From positions 1-38,662 of the forward strand of contig NZ_BATB01000036.1 in NCBI RefSeq assembly GCF_000466965.1: a stretch of 38,662 bases of DNA, given 5' to 3'. Below, one piece after another: positions 8,712 to 17,493 of the stretch. A program made the translations under genes and the position numbers. How positions within the stretch are numbered: the first letter of the stretch is position 1; each line of letters begins with the position of its first letter. This DNA is from Limimaricola cinnabarinus LL-001 (GTDB lineage: Bacteria; Pseudomonadota; Alphaproteobacteria; Rhodobacterales; Rhodobacteraceae). The notes below the pieces were generated by a model, which had not been told where the DNA came from, did no database searches, and saw nothing but the letters and a program-made list of their open reading frames with translations.

Positions 8712-9425
8712 ATGCACGACAAGCAGCACATTGCCTCGGCCTTCGACCGCGACCTCGAGAACATCCAGGCGCTGATCCTCAAGATGGGTGGTCTCGTCGA
8801 GGCCGCGATCATCGACGGCGCCCAGAGCCTCGCCGACCGCGACATCGAGAACGCCGAGCGCGTGCGCCGCGGCGACAAGGTGATCGACGCGATCGAGGAA
8901 CAGCTCAACGAGGAAGCCGCGCGGGTGATCGCGATCCGCGCCCCGGTGAGCCGGGATCTGCGGGTGATCCTGTCGGTGCTGCGGCTCGCCGCCAGCCTCG
9001 AACGCATCGGCGACTATGCCAAGAACATGGCCAAGCGCACCTCCGTTCTCGCCGAGCTGAGCCCGATCGAGGGCTCCGATGCCGCGCTCAAGCGCATGGC
9101 GCGCGAGGTGCAGAACATGCTCAAGGACACGCTCGACGCCTTCGTGCGCCGCGACGCGGATCTCGCCGCCGAGGTGCTGCAGCGCGATCAGGACGTGGAC
9201 CAGATGTACAACGCGCTGTTCCGCGAGTTCCTGACCCACATGATGGAGGACCCGCGCGCGATCACCGCCTGCATGCACCTGCATTTCATCGCCAAGAACA
9301 TCGAGCGCATGGGCGATCTCGTCACCAACATGGCCGAGCAGGTGATCTATCTCATCACCGGCCAGATGCCCGACGAGGACCGGCCCAAGGGCGACAACAC
9401 CTCCTATGTGTCGAGCCCGGAGTGA
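8712..9425 (+). CDS. phoU: Phosphate signalling protein PhoU
   Basis: A 237-residue all-helical protein with two repeats of the PhoU three-helix bundle. Each carries a family metal-binding motif: ERIGDYAKNMAK in the first half and ERMGDLVTNMAE in the second. PhoU connects the Pst transporter to PhoR and keeps the regulon off when phosphate is plentiful. Loss of PhoU in many bacteria gives uncontrolled phosphate uptake. An AGGGAGCAGGG sequence upstream of the ATG supplies the ribosome site. It lies four bases before phoB, so both are on one message. Confidence 0.96.
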   Translation: MHDKQHIASAFDRDLENIQALILKMGGLVEAAIIDGAQSLADRDIENAERVRRGDKVIDAIEEQLNEEAARVIAIRAPVSRDLRVILSVLRLAASLERIGDYAKNMAKRTSVLAELSPIEGSDAALKRMAREVQNMLKDTLDAFVRRDADLAAEVLQRDQDVDQMYNALFREFLTHMMEDPRAITACMHLHFIAKNIERMGDLVTNMAEQVIYLITGQMPDEDRPKGDNTSYVSSPE

Positions 9426-9429
9426 ACCG

Positions 9430-10119
9430 ATGCGCCAAGTGCAGCCCCATGTCCTGATCGTCGAGGACGAGCCGTCGCAGCGCGCGGTGCTGAGCTACAA
9501 CCTCGAATCCGAAGGCTTCCGCATCTCCGAGGCCGAAGATGGCGACGCCGCACTCTTGATGGTGGCCGAGGATGTGCCCGACCTGATCGTGCTCGACTGG
9601 ATGCTGCCGGGCGTCACCGGCATCGAGATCTGCCGCCGCATCAAGGCGCGGCCCGAGACGCGCGACGTGCCGATCATCATGCTCTCGGCGCGCTCCGAAG
9701 AGGTCGACCGCGTGCGCGGCCTTGAGACCGGGGCCGATGATTATGTCGTGAAGCCGTATTCCGTGACCGAGCTGATGGCACGGGTGAAGGGCCAACTGCG
9801 CCGCTCGCGTCCGGCGGGCGTGGGCGAGACGCTGAGCTTCGAGGACATCACGCTTGACGCCGAGACGCACCGCGTGCACCGGGACGGGCACATGCTGAAA
9901 CTCGGGCCGACGGAGTTTCGTCTGCTGGCGACCTTCCTCGAAAAGCCGGGCCGGGTTTGGAGCCGCGAGCAACTGCTTGACCGGGTCTGGGGGCGGGATG
10001 TTTACGTCGACACGCGCACCGTCGATGTGCATATTGGTCGACTGCGCAAGGTGCTGTGCGCGCATGGCGGCGCCGATCCGCTGCGCACGGTGCGCGGCGC
10101 GGGATATGCGCTGGGGTAG
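9430..10119 (+). CDS. phoB: Phosphate regulon response regulator PhoB
   Basis: A 229-residue OmpR-family regulator. The receiver domain has the acidic pocket (VEDEPS, residues 11-16), phospho-acceptor Asp56 in LIVLDWMLPG and the conserved lysine in VVKPYS. The C-terminal winged helix contains LGPTEFRLLATF and VWGRDVYVDTRTVDVHIGRLRK, the last being diagnostic for PhoB. Start ATG 9430 is chosen with GGAG seven bases upstream, over a codon inside phoU. It is last in the cluster and should activate its own operon from the Pho box at 3774-3806. No terminator with a T-run was found after it. Confidence 0.97.
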   Translation: MRQVQPHVLIVEDEPSQRAVLSYNLESEGFRISEAEDGDAALLMVAEDVPDLIVLDWMLPGVTGIEICRRIKARPETRDVPIIMLSARSEEVDRVRGLETGADDYVVKPYSVTELMARVKGQLRRSRPAGVGETLSFEDITLDAETHRVHRDGHMLKLGPTEFRLLATFLEKPGRVWSREQLLDRVWGRDVYVDTRTVDVHIGRLRKVLCAHGGADPLRTVRGAGYALG

Positions 10120-10178
10120 CGATCTATCAAGGAGTGAAGGGGATAACGGGCATTGCTTGTTGCGCGTAACGGCTATCT

Positions 10179-10194
10179 CATAATGAAGATTATG
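10179..10194. promoter_or_regulatory. AT-rich inverted repeat upstream of the luxR-type gene
   Basis: CATAAT-GAAG-ATTATG is a perfect six-pair dyad inside the most AT-rich stretch of the window (about 10160-10220), 63 bases before the likely start of the LuxR-type gene. It could be an operator or part of the promoter. It does not resemble a 20-base lux box. Confidence 0.4.
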
Positions 10195-10256
10195 TAACTA
10201 TTTACCTCATCCTATCGGTCACTTTGGGCTTTTTGAAGAAAGTGTTAACATTCGAC

Positions 10257-11018
10257 ATGGCCCTCATGTCGAACACATTGTCCCGAAGTGCCGCGCTGAG
10301 CTTCATCTCGCGTGTGGCACGGACCGGCGATGACATGATCTTGTGGGACATGCTGTGCGAGCGCATGTCCGATTACGGCCTGAATCGTTTGCTCTATGGC
10401 TTTACCCTTCTGCCCGAACCCGACCCGCTCGACCCGGCGAACTGGCTGCTGCGCAGCAGCCACGCCGAGAGTTACAACCGTCGCCTCGTCGCCGATGGTC
10501 TCTATCTCGACACCCGATACGGAAACTGGGCCCGGGATTACAGCGGTACCCTGCTTTGGAGCCGTCAGGACATTCTGACGCCCGGTGATCCCGCCAGCGA
10601 AGCGCGCCTGCGCGACCTCAACCAGTCGCATCAGGTGCATGCCGGTGTCATGGTCAGCTTTCCTTTGCTGCCGCAGAAGTCGCGCGGGATCCTCATCCTC
10701 GCGGCGCGGCCCGAAATGCCGCAATGCCGGATCGACCGGATCTGGCTGCAGCGACGCGACGAGATCGAGGCGCAGATTCACGCCTTTCATCTCAGGTTTC
10801 AACTGATCTTCGCGGTGGCCTGCCGCCTTACTCCCCGCCAGAAGGAAGTGCTGCGCTGCGTCGCCGCCGGCTTCACCGTACAGCAGATCGCCGAGGAGCT
10901 GACATTGAGTGTCGCGACCATCGACAAGCATCTGCGGCTGGCGCGCGAGGCGCTTGATGCGACGACGACGGCCCAGGCGGTGGCACGGGCGCTCCGCTTT
11001 CATCAGCTCTATTCTTAA
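10257..11018 (+). CDS. LuxR-family regulator with autoinducer-binding-like domain
   Basis: About 253 residues. The first two thirds look like the autoinducer-binding domain of LuxR proteins (YGFTLLPEP, ADGLYLDTRYGNWARDY, TLLWSRQDI, GVMVSFPL). The C-terminus is a GerE/LuxR helix-turn-helix (LTPRQKEVLRCVAAGFTVQQIAEELTLS, given here only as its family-defining block at about 190-220). Such proteins bind acyl-homoserine lactones or other small molecules and control transcription. No luxI-type synthase is in the window, so it is an orphan as far as can be seen. The start is uncertain: ATG 10257, ATG 10266 or TTG 10224, none with a strong ribosome site. It follows phoB by about 140 bases but has its own AT-rich upstream region, so it is probably transcribed separately. 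Confidence 0.8.
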   Translation: MALMSNTLSRSAALSFISRVARTGDDMILWDMLCERMSDYGLNRLLYGFTLLPEPDPLDPANWLLRSSHAESYNRRLVADGLYLDTRYGNWARDYSGTLLWSRQDILTPGDPASEARLRDLNQSHQVHAGVMVSFPLLPQKSRGILILAARPEMPQCRIDRIWLQRRDEIEAQIHAFHLRFQLIFAVACRLTPRQKEVLRCVAAGFTVQQIAEELTLSVATIDKHLRLAREALDATTTAQAVARALRFHQLYS

Positions 11019-11260
11019 GGCGAGGATCGCCCCGACCGAGGTCCAGATTACCGGACTTTCAACGAGTCGCCGATCGTGACAAGGTTGTGGTGTTGACGAG
11101 TGATGGTCGTTTTGACCCTTTGCACCGCCCCCTTGGATCTATCCCATTCGGTGCGGGCATCTCCGACAGCAGCAGGTCGGACTTCAGCATGAGCACGCCG
11201 CGCCCGTCACCGCCGCCGGGCGCGGCACTCCGTTTTCCATCACCTTGTTGCAGAAATGCA
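11019..11260. other. Gap between luxR-type gene and tsf terminator; no gene seen
   Basis: Open frames here are short, without ribosome sites or recognisable motifs. A small GGCGA/TCGCC stem at 11019-11031 directly follows the regulator gene and could weakly aid termination, but it has no T-run. Nothing else could be assigned. Confidence 0.5.
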
Positions 11261-11289
11261 AAACGCCGCCTGCGATGCAGGCGGCGTTT
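11261..11289 (-). terminator. Rho-independent terminator of rpsB-tsf
   Basis: A perfect 13-pair stem (AAACGCCGCCTGC with GCAGGCGGCGTTT) around a three-base loop, 22 bases after the tsf stop. On the minus strand it ends in TTTTGCATTT. The A/T ends of the stem make it usable from both strands, so it may also stop reading from the luxR-type gene. Confidence 0.85.
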
Positions 11290-11311
11290 GCCGTCGGGCC
11301 TCAGTTCGGGC

Positions 11312-12187
11312 TCAGCCCTTGGCGACCTTGGCCACTTCGGCGGCAAAGTCTTCTTCGACCTTCTCGATGCCCTCGCCCACGGCAAGGCGCACGAAGCCGG
11401 TGATCGTCACGCCCGCCTCTTTTGCGGCGGCTTCGACGGTCAGGTCGGGGTTCACGACGAAAGCCTGACCCAGCAGGGTCGACTCGGCCATGTACTTCTT
11501 CATGCGGCCTTCGATCATCTTCTCGATGACGGCCTCGGGCTTGCCGCTCTCGCGGGCGATGTCCATCTGGACCTGCTTTTCCTTCTCGACCATCGCGGGG
11601 TCGAGATCGGCCTCGCCGAGTGCTGCGGGGTTGGCGGCGGCGATGTGCATCGCGACCTGACGGCCGAACGCCTCGTCACCGCCCGAGAAGGCCACGAGCA
11701 CGCCGATGGTGCCCATGTCGGTGGCAGCGGCGTTGTGGACATAGGTCACGACGCTCTCGCCTTCGATCGCGGCCATCCGGCGCAACGTCATGTTCTCGCC
11801 GATCTTGGCGATCGCATCGGTGACGAGGGTCTCGACCGGCTTGCCGTCGACCTGCGCTGCCTTCAACTCCTCGAGGCTCGACGTCTTGACGCCGGCCTTG
11901 GCGATCTTCGAGACGAGGTTCTGGAAGTCGGCGTTCTTGGCAACGAAGTCGGTTTCCGAGTTCAGTTCGATCGCGACGCCACGGCCACCCTCGACGGCGA
12001 CGGCCACGAGGCCCTCGGCGGCGGTGCGGCCGGATTTCTTGGCGGCTTTCGCCAGGCCCTTGGTGCGCAGCCAGTCGACCGCGGCTTCCATGTCGCCGTC
12101 GGTTTCGGTCAGCGCCTTCTTGGCGTCCATCATGCCTGCGCCGGTGTTCTCGCGCAGTTCCTTGACCATGCTCGCGGTGATCGCCAT
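11312..12187 (-). CDS. tsf: Translation elongation factor Ts
   Basis: Exchanges GDP for GTP on EF-Tu. The 291-residue protein has the N-terminal UBA-like domain with [19 protein letters not shown] and the core motif [13 protein letters not shown] that contacts EF-Tu, followed by the dimerisation region. The start at 12187 has GGAG seven bases upstream; the frame is open further upstream but that region encodes nothing conserved. Gene order rpsB-tsf is near universal. A 76-base gap with a hairpin separates it from rpsB, and a strong terminator follows. Confidence 0.98.
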   Translation of the reverse strand: MAITASMVKELRENTGAGMMDAKKALTETDGDMEAAVDWLRTKGLAKAAKKSGRTAAEGLVAVAVEGGRGVAIELNSETDFVAKNADFQNLVSKIAKAGVKTSSLEELKAAQVDGKPVETLVTDAIAKIGENMTLRRMAAIEGESVVTYVHNAAATDMGTIGVLVAFSGGDEAFGRQVAMHIAAANPAALGEADLDPAMVEKEKQVQMDIARESGKPEAVIEKMIEGRMKKYMAESTLLGQAFVVNPDLTVEAAAKEAGVTITGFVRLAVGEGIEKVEEDFAAEVAKVAKG

Positions 12188-12215
12188 CGCGTCTCTCCTA
12201 GAATTTGAATGGACT

Positions 12216-12240
12216 CCGGGCGCGGCATATCCGCGCCCGG
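12216..12240 (-). promoter_or_regulatory. Hairpin between rpsB and tsf
   Basis: CCGGGCGCGG and CCGCGCCCGG form a perfect ten-pair stem with a five-base loop. No T-run follows on the minus strand, so it is probably a partial attenuator or RNA-processing site that sets the rpsB to tsf ratio, rather than a terminator. Confidence 0.6.
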
Positions 12241-12263
12241 CAACCGTGATGTAACGGTGCGCC

Positions 12264-13040
12264 TTACTCGGCGGTGGCGGCTTCGGCGTCGGCGGCGAGC
12301 TGCTCTTCGGTGTACTGCTCCATCGCACCCATGTCGACGCCGGCGGCGCCGAGTTGCGCGCTCATGCCGTCAAGCGCGGCGCGGGCGGCGAGATCGCAGT
12401 AGAGCGAGATCGCGCGGGCGGCGTCGTCGTTGCCGGGGATCACGTAATCCACGCCATCGGGCGAGCAGTTGGTGTCGACCACGGCCACGACCGGGATGCC
12501 GAGCTTCTTGGCTTCGAGGATCGCGAGGTCTTCCTTGTTGACGTCGATGACGAACAGCAGGTCCGGAACGCCGCCCATCTCGCGGATGCCGCCGAGCGAG
12601 GCCTGCAGTTTGATCTGCTCGCGCTCCATGCCCAGACGCTCTTTCTTGGTCAGGCCAGCAAAGCCCTGCTCGGAGGCTTCGTCGATGGCGCGCAGGCGGT
12701 TGATCGACTGCGACACGGTCTGCCAGTTGGTCAGCGTGCCACCGAGCCAGCGGTGGTTCATGTAGAACTGCGCGGACTTCTCGGCGGCGTCGGCGATCGG
12801 CTGCTGCGCCTGACGCTTGGTGCCGACGAACAGCACGCGGCCGCCCTTGGCGACGGTGTCACGCACGACCTGCAGAGCCTTGTCCAGCATCGGGACGGTC
12901 TGGGTCAGGTCCATGATGTGGATGCCGTTGCGGGCGCCGTAGATGTACTCGGACATCCGCGGGTTCCAACGGGCGGTCTGGTGGCCGAAGTGGACGCCAG
13001 CTTCGAGCAGTTGACGCATGGAGAACTCGGGAAGAGCCAT
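12264..13040 (-). CDS. rpsB: Ribosomal protein S2
   Basis: Essential 30S subunit protein. 258 residues with the family signatures [17 protein letters not shown] near the N-terminus and [19 protein letters not shown] in the middle, followed by [18 protein letters not shown]. The start at 13040 is chosen because the S2 N-terminus [15 protein letters not shown] begins there, with AAAAAGG upstream; upstream codons would add a proline-rich tail unlike S2. In several bacteria S2 represses its own operon through the mRNA leader. The 157-base gap upstream is GC-rich and could fold, but no specific leader motif was recognised. Confidence 0.98.
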   Translation of the reverse strand: MALPEFSMRQLLEAGVHFGHQTARWNPRMSEYIYGARNGIHIMDLTQTVPMLDKALQVVRDTVAKGGRVLFVGTKRQAQQPIADAAEKSAQFYMNHRWLGGTLTNWQTVSQSINRLRAIDEASEQGFAGLTKKERLGMEREQIKLQASLGGIREMGGVPDLLFVIDVNKEDLAILEAKKLGIPVVAVVDTNCSPDGVDYVIPGNDDAARAISLYCDLAARAALDGMSAQLGAAGVDMGAMEQYTEEQLAADAEAATAE

Positions 13041-13162
13041 GTCTGTAACCTTTTTCCGGTTTGGCCTCGGCGGAGGATCAGGGCGGCTGCCCCAACCGGT
13101 GGACCCCGGGGGATGTCTCCCGCCCGTGGCCCGCCCCCGCCTGCGGGATTGATCGTGCGCTG

Positions 13163-13191
13163 CCCTTAGCGCCAAGACCCCGCAAAGGCAA
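13163..13191 (-). promoter_or_regulatory. Likely promoter of rpsB-tsf
   Basis: On the minus strand TTGCCT (13191-13186) and TAAGGG (13168-13163) are separated by 17 bases, about 123 bases before the rpsB start. The pair resembles housekeeping promoters of alphaproteobacterial ribosomal genes. It lies seven bases before the end of the neighbouring dehydrogenase gene on the same strand. Confidence 0.55.
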
Positions 13192-13197
13192 CCCCGC

Positions 13198-14067
13198 TCA
13201 GGGTCTCCTGAGGCGCTTGATCAGCGACGAGGTGTCCCATCGCCCGCCGCCCATCTGCTGCACCTCCTTATAGAACTGGTCCACCAGCGCCGTGACGGGA
13301 AGGCTCACCGATAGCGCGTCGGCGGCGTCGAGGCAGATGCCTAGATCCTTGCGCATCCAGTCGACCGCAAAGCCATGCTCGAACTGATCGTCGAGCATGG
13401 TGCCGTGGCGGTTGACCATCTGCCAGCTTCCGGCGGCGCCCTGGCTGATCACCTCGACCAGAGCGCGCCCGTCGAGCCCGGCCTTCTCGGCGAAGGCCAG
13501 CGATTCCGACAGGCCCTGCACCAGCCCGGCGATGGCGATCTGGTTGGCCATCTTGGCAAGCTGGCCCGCGCCGCTCTCTCCGAGGCGTCTACAGATCTTG
13601 GAATAGGCGTCGATCACCGGTTCGGCCCGGTCGAAATGATCCTGCGCGCCGCCGCACATCACCGAAAGCTGGCCGTTCTCGGCCCCCGCCTGCCCGCCGG
13701 AGACCGGCGCGTCGACGAAACCGATCCCCAAGCTGTCCGCCTGCCCCGCAAGCTCGCGCGTGACGGCGGCGCTGACCGTGGTGTGATCGACGAAGAGCGC
13801 GCCGCGCTCCATTCCCGCGAAGGCGCCGTCCTCGCCGAGACAGACGCCGCGCAGGTCGTCGTCATTGCCGACGCAGGCAAAGACGATCTCGGCGCCTTGC
13901 GCCGCCTCTCGCGGGGTCGCGGCATGCTGCCCGCCATGCGCGGCGGCCCATTTCTCCGCCTTGGCGGTGGTGCGGTTATAGACCGTCACCTCGTGGCCCG
14001 CGCCCGCCAGATGCCCCGCCATGGGGTATCCCATCACGCCCAGTCCCAGAAATGTCAGCTTCGCCAT
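13198..14067 (-). CDS. NAD(P)-dependent beta-hydroxyacid dehydrogenase (HIBADH-like)
   Basis: A 289-residue enzyme of the 3-hydroxyisobutyrate dehydrogenase family, which oxidises short beta-hydroxyacids. The N-terminal Rossmann fold starts with [15 protein letters not shown]. The substrate loop [14 protein letters not shown] and the catalytic-lysine segment [11 protein letters not shown] follow, then an all-helical C-terminal domain. Members act on 3-hydroxyisobutyrate, tartronate semialdehyde/glycerate or succinic semialdehyde, and sequence alone does not decide which. The start at 14067 has GGGAG upstream and puts the dinucleotide-binding motif at the expected N-terminal position. It is divergent from the penicillin-acylase gene, 103 bases away. 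Confidence 0.9.
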   Translation of the reverse strand: MAKLTFLGLGVMGYPMAGHLAGAGHEVTVYNRTTAKAEKWAAAHGGQHAATPREAAQGAEIVFACVGNDDDLRGVCLGEDGAFAGMERGALFVDHTTVSAAVTRELAGQADSLGIGFVDAPVSGGQAGAENGQLSVMCGGAQDHFDRAEPVIDAYSKICRRLGESGAGQLAKMANQIAIAGLVQGLSESLAFAEKAGLDGRALVEVISQGAAGSWQMVNRHGTMLDDQFEHGFAVDWMRKDLGICLDAADALSVSLPVTALVDQFYKEVQQMGGGRWDTSSLIKRLRRP

Positions 14068-14170
14068 CGTGCTCTCCCTGCCTCCCGGGGCTTTCGTTCG
14101 CCCCCGAGGCGCGATACTCACCATGCCCAACCGGCCCGTCAAGCGCGGGCGACCGCGCCTCGGAGGATCG

Positions 14171-16642
14171 ATGGCCACTCTGTTTCGCTGGCTCCTGCGC
14201 CTGACCGTCGGCGCAATCCTTCTCGGCCTCGCCGGTTTCGTGCTGACATGGTGGTTCTTCGCCCGCTCCCTGCCCGATTACGACGCGCGCACTCGTGTCG
14301 CGGGGATCACCGCCCCGGTCGAGATCGTACGCGATCACGCCAACGTGCCGCATGTCTTCGGCCGCACCGACCGCGACGTTTTCTTCGCGCTCGGCTATGC
14401 CCATGCGCAGGACCGGCTGTGGCAGATGACGATGCTGCGCCGCACCGTGCAGGGACGGCTGTCGGAATTGTTCGGACAGCGCACCGCCGAAAGCGACGTG
14501 CTGATGCGCCGCCTCGATCTCTACCGCGCCGCCACCGCCTCGGTCGAGGATCAGGACGGCCAGACGCGCACGGCGCTCGACGCCTATGCGGCGGGCGTCA
14601 ACGCCTGGGTGGGTGAGGTCAATACCGGCGCGCGCGGGCGCGGCGCACCCGAAATGTGGCTGTTCAATCAGCCGATCTCGCCATGGCAGCCCGCCGACAG
14701 CGTCGCGATCCTCAAGCTGATGGCATGGCAGCAATCCGATCACCTTCAGGCCGAGGTGCTGCGTGCGCGCAGCTCGCTGGTGCTTGAGGAGGACCGTTTG
14801 CGCGACATCCTGCCCGACGTGCCCGGCCCCGGTCTCACCGCCCTGCCCCGCTACGCCGATCTGATGCCCGAGATCCCCCAGCGGTTTGCCGCCATGGACC
14901 CCGATGCTCCGTTCGATCCCCTCTCGGCCAGCCTGCCTGCAACGCTGTCGGGCGCGTCCAACGCTTGGGCCGCCGGGCCGTCGCGCTCGGCCACCGGCGC
15001 GACGCTTCTGGCCAATGATCCGCACCGGCTGCTCACCGCGCCGTCGATCTGGTATCTGGCGCGGCTGGAACTGACCTCCGGCGGCGTCATCGGCGCGACC
15101 ATTCCCGGCATCCCGCTGGTTCTGGCGGGCCGCAGCGCCGATCTCGGCTGGGGCATCACCGCCTCCTTCGCCGACGATCTCGACCTCTATGCCGAGGAGG
15201 TGAACCCGAAGAACGCCGCCGAGTACCGCACGCCCGAGGGCTGGGAGCGGTTCGAGGCGCGCGACAGCATCGTCGAGATCAAGGACGCCGCCGCCGTCAC
15301 CCTGCGGCTGCGGCGCACCGCCAACGGCCCCGTCCTGCCGCCCGAGCAGTTCGCTCTCGACACGATCCGCCCGCGCGGCCACGTCATGACCCTCGCATGG
15401 TCTGGCCTGTCGGGCGACGACACCTCCATGACCGCCGGTCTGCGCCTGATGCAGGCGCGCTCGATCGAGGAGGCGATGCGCGCGGGCCGCCTGCAGGTCG
15501 CGCCGAGCCAGAACCTGATCCTCGCCGACCGCAACCGCATCGCGCTCAAGACCGTGGGGGCGGTGCCGCTGCGCGACCCCGGTCACCAGAGCCAGGGCCG
15601 CATGCCAACGCTGGGCCATGTGGCCGAAAACCGCTGGCAGGGCTGGCTGTCCTATGCCGACCTGCCCGAGACCTCCGAGCCGGCAGGTGGCCTCGTCGGC
15701 AACACCAACAACAAGACCGTGGACCGGCCTTTTCCCGAGCATCTCTCCTACCGCTGGGGCGACACGCAGCGGATCGCGCGCTGGCGCGGGCTGATGCAGT
15801 CGCGCGAGGTGCACACCCGCGACAGCTTCATCGAGGCGCAGCTCGACACGGTGAGTCCGACGGCGCGCGCCCTGTTGCCGATCGTCGGGGCCGACCTGTG
15901 GTTCACCGGCGAACCCGCCGCTGCGAACACGCCCGAGCGTCGTCGCCAGCGGGCGCTGGAGCTCTTGGGCGAATGGAATGGCGAGATGAACGAGCATCTG
16001 CCGGAGCCGCTGATCTATGCCGCATGGATGCGGGCGCTGCAGGAGCGGTTGATCCGCGACGATCTCGGCCCCCTCGCCAACGCCTACAGCCATGTCGAGC
16101 CGCTGTTCCTCGACCGGGTGTTCCGTGACATCGACGGGGCGTCGGCATGGTGCGACATCCGCCAGTCGGCCGCCGAGGAAAGCTGCGCCGACATCGCGCG
16201 CATGTCGCTCGACGATGCGCTGATCTGGATCTCCGAGACCTATGGCGACAATCTCGACGCGCTGCGCTGGGGCGATGCGCACGAGGCGCGGCAGGACCAC
16301 CCGGTGCTGGGTCGCGTGCCCTTTCTCAACTGGTTCGTGAACATCCGCCAGAGCACCTCGGGCGGCGACAACACCCTGATGCGCGGCCTGACCGACGGGC
16401 GCGCGCCGAACCCGTTCCACAACGTCCACGCGGCGGGCTATCGCGGCGTCTACGACTTTGCCGATCCCGACAGCTCGGTCTTCATCATCTCGACCGGCCA
16501 GTCGGGCCACCCGCTGTCGCGTCATTACGATGATCTGGGCGAGCTGTGGCGGCGCGGCGAATACATCCCGATGTCGCTCGACCCCAGCCTCGCGCGCGGC
16601 GCGGCGGTGGGTATCACGCAGCTCATTCCCGCACCGCAGTGA
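14171..16642 (+). CDS. Penicillin acylase family protein (Ntn hydrolase)
   Basis: An 823-residue precursor of the penicillin amidase (S45) family, which hydrolyses amide bonds, including those of beta-lactams and, in some members, acyl-homoserine lactones. An N-terminal hydrophobic segment (about residues 12-31) signals export or anchoring. The alpha-chain region contains ALGYAHAQDRLWQM. The precursor is expected to cut itself before the serine in GASNAW (Ser263), which becomes the N-terminal nucleophile. NDPHRLL follows, and NTNNK later fits the oxyanion-hole asparagine. Start ATG 14171 has GGAGG four bases upstream; ATG 14123 would add a basic tail. A GC hairpin follows the stop. The natural substrate is unknown. 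Confidence 0.88.
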   Translation: MATLFRWLLRLTVGAILLGLAGFVLTWWFFARSLPDYDARTRVAGITAPVEIVRDHANVPHVFGRTDRDVFFALGYAHAQDRLWQMTMLRRTVQGRLSELFGQRTAESDVLMRRLDLYRAATASVEDQDGQTRTALDAYAAGVNAWVGEVNTGARGRGAPEMWLFNQPISPWQPADSVAILKLMAWQQSDHLQAEVLRARSSLVLEEDRLRDILPDVPGPGLTALPRYADLMPEIPQRFAAMDPDAPFDPLSASLPATLSGASNAWAAGPSRSATGATLLANDPHRLLTAPSIWYLARLELTSGGVIGATIPGIPLVLAGRSADLGWGITASFADDLDLYAEEVNPKNAAEYRTPEGWERFEARDSIVEIKDAAAVTLRLRRTANGPVLPPEQFALDTIRPRGHVMTLAWSGLSGDDTSMTAGLRLMQARSIEEAMRAGRLQVAPSQNLILADRNRIALKTVGAVPLRDPGHQSQGRMPTLGHVAENRWQGWLSYADLPETSEPAGGLVGNTNNKTVDRPFPEHLSYRWGDTQRIARWRGLMQSREVHTRDSFIEAQLDTVSPTARALLPIVGADLWFTGEPAAANTPERRRQRALELLGEWNGEMNEHLPEPLIYAAWMRALQERLIRDDLGPLANAYSHVEPLFLDRVFRDIDGASAWCDIRQSAAEESCADIARMSLDDALIWISETYGDNLDALRWGDAHEARQDHPVLGRVPFLNWFVNIRQSTSGGDNTLMRGLTDGRAPNPFHNVHAAGYRGVYDFADPDSSVFIISTGQSGHPLSRHYDDLGELWRRGEYIPMSLDPSLARGAAVGITQLIPAPQ

Positions 16643-16647
16643 CGCGG

Positions 16648-16670
16648 AACCGGCGCAAGCCGCGCCGGTT
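16648..16670 (+). terminator. Weak terminator-like hairpin after the acylase gene
   Basis: AACCGGCGC and GCGCCGGTT form a perfect nine-pair stem with a five-base loop six bases after the stop. Only TT plus GCCCC follows, so termination would be partial and the DUF3140 gene 28 bases further on may be read through. Confidence 0.5.
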
Positions 16671-16698
16671 GCCCCTCCGACAGCCAGCGGAGGACGAG

Positions 16699-17034
16699 AT
16701 GAGCGGCAAATCGCACGAGCAGATCTGGGACGAGTTCCGCGATCTGGTGAACATGGCGCCCAAGGAGATCGAGGAGTTCCTCGACACCGAGGAGAGCAAA
16801 ACGGTCGGCGACACCGGCGGCGATGGCGAAAGCACGGGCCACAAATCGGGCAAGCGCATCGTTGAGATCAAGCGCACCGACAAGACCGATCTGACCGACG
16901 ACCAGTGGGACCACATGGCCAAGGTCGTGGGCTACATCAAGCGCCACAAGGCCCAGGGCGGCCCCGAGAGCGACATGGAGCATTCCAAGTGGCGCTACAG
17001 CCTGATGAACTGGGGCCACGACCCGCTGAAATAG
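16699..17034 (+). CDS. DUF3140 family protein
   Basis: A 111-residue, highly charged soluble protein. The N-terminus (HEQIWDEFRDLVNMAPKEIEEFLDT) gives a short amphipathic helical block, followed by a glycine-rich linker (TGGDGESTGHKSG) and a basic C-terminal part with VGYIKRHKAQGG and HSKWRYSLMNWGHDP. This layout matches what I recall of DUF3140, small proteins without established function that also occur in fungi and actinobacteria. GGAGGA lies six bases before the ATG. It follows the acylase gene and converges on the VOC gene, whose stop is four bases away. Confidence 0.75.
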   Translation: MSGKSHEQIWDEFRDLVNMAPKEIEEFLDTEESKTVGDTGGDGESTGHKSGKRIVEIKRTDKTDLTDDQWDHMAKVVGYIKRHKAQGGPESDMEHSKWRYSLMNWGHDPLK

Positions 17035-17038
17035 GCGG

Positions 17039-17398
17039 TCAGACGGTCTCGCACAGCTCGATCCGGTTGCCGAACGGGTCCGACACATAAAGCCGGCGCA
17101 GCCCCGGCAGATCGATGTCGGGGCGCGCCTCGATCCCGACCGCGTCGAAGTGAAAGCGCAACGCCGCCAGATCGGCGACGCGGAACGCCGGATGCGCCTT
17201 GTGCGCAGGGACAAAGGGCGTCTCGACCCCGAGATGCAGCCTCAGGCTGCGCCCCTCGAACCAGACGCCGCCGCGACCGGCAAGCGCCTCGGGCTTGGCC
17301 ACCTCGGTGAGCCCGAGCACGCCCCCATAGAACCGCCGCGCCGCATCTTCGCCGCCTTCGGGCATGGCAAGCTGGATGTGATGGAGTTCGAGGATCAT
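17039..17398 (-). CDS. VOC-family (glyoxalase/dioxygenase superfamily) protein
   Basis: A 119-residue single-domain protein with paired beta-alpha-beta-beta-beta modules: LELHHIQLAMPEGG at the start, FYGGVLGLTEV, HPAFRVADLAAL, and a C-terminal VSDPFGNRIEL. The histidine near residue 7, the histidine in AHPAF and the glutamate in RIEL are in the usual metal-ligand positions. The superfamily covers glyoxalases, ring-cleavage dioxygenases and antibiotic-binding proteins, so the substrate is open. It converges on the DUF3140 gene. Confidence 0.85.
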   Translation of the reverse strand: MILELHHIQLAMPEGGEDAARRFYGGVLGLTEVAKPEALAGRGGVWFEGRSLRLHLGVETPFVPAHKAHPAFRVADLAALRFHFDAVGIEARPDIDLPGLRRLYVSDPFGNRIELCETV

Positions 17399-17493
17399 CG
17401 GCGGGCCCCTGTCTTGTACCGCCTCCTGATAGCGCTATCGGTGCGGATCGTCATCCGCTTGCATACGGCGCGACGCGACGACATTCATGCGCG

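Noticed and set aside
7776..9284. A 502-codon minus-strand frame over pstA, pstB and phoU
   Set aside because: Antisense to three well-identified genes, with a repetitive His/Val/Gly/Asp composition. Long antisense frames are expected at this GC content.
10179..10194. A lux box before the LuxR-type gene
   Set aside because: The dyad is only 16 bases and AT-rich and does not match the usual 20-base lux box, so it is reported only as a generic inverted repeat.
11059..11385. A 108-codon minus-strand frame in the gap after tsf
   Set aside because: It overlaps the end of tsf and the terminator hairpin, has no ribosome site, and its tail has no recognised motif.
13041..13162. A defined ribosomal-protein leader or riboswitch before rpsB
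   Set aside because: The leader is GC-rich and can be folded in several ways, but no known motif could be matched by eye.
13976..16525. An 849-codon open frame on the minus strand opposite the acylase gene
   Set aside because: It lies wholly antisense to a gene with clear family motifs. It is rich in Arg, Gly, Asp and His from GC-rich third positions and has no recognisable domain or ribosome site. It is a shadow frame.
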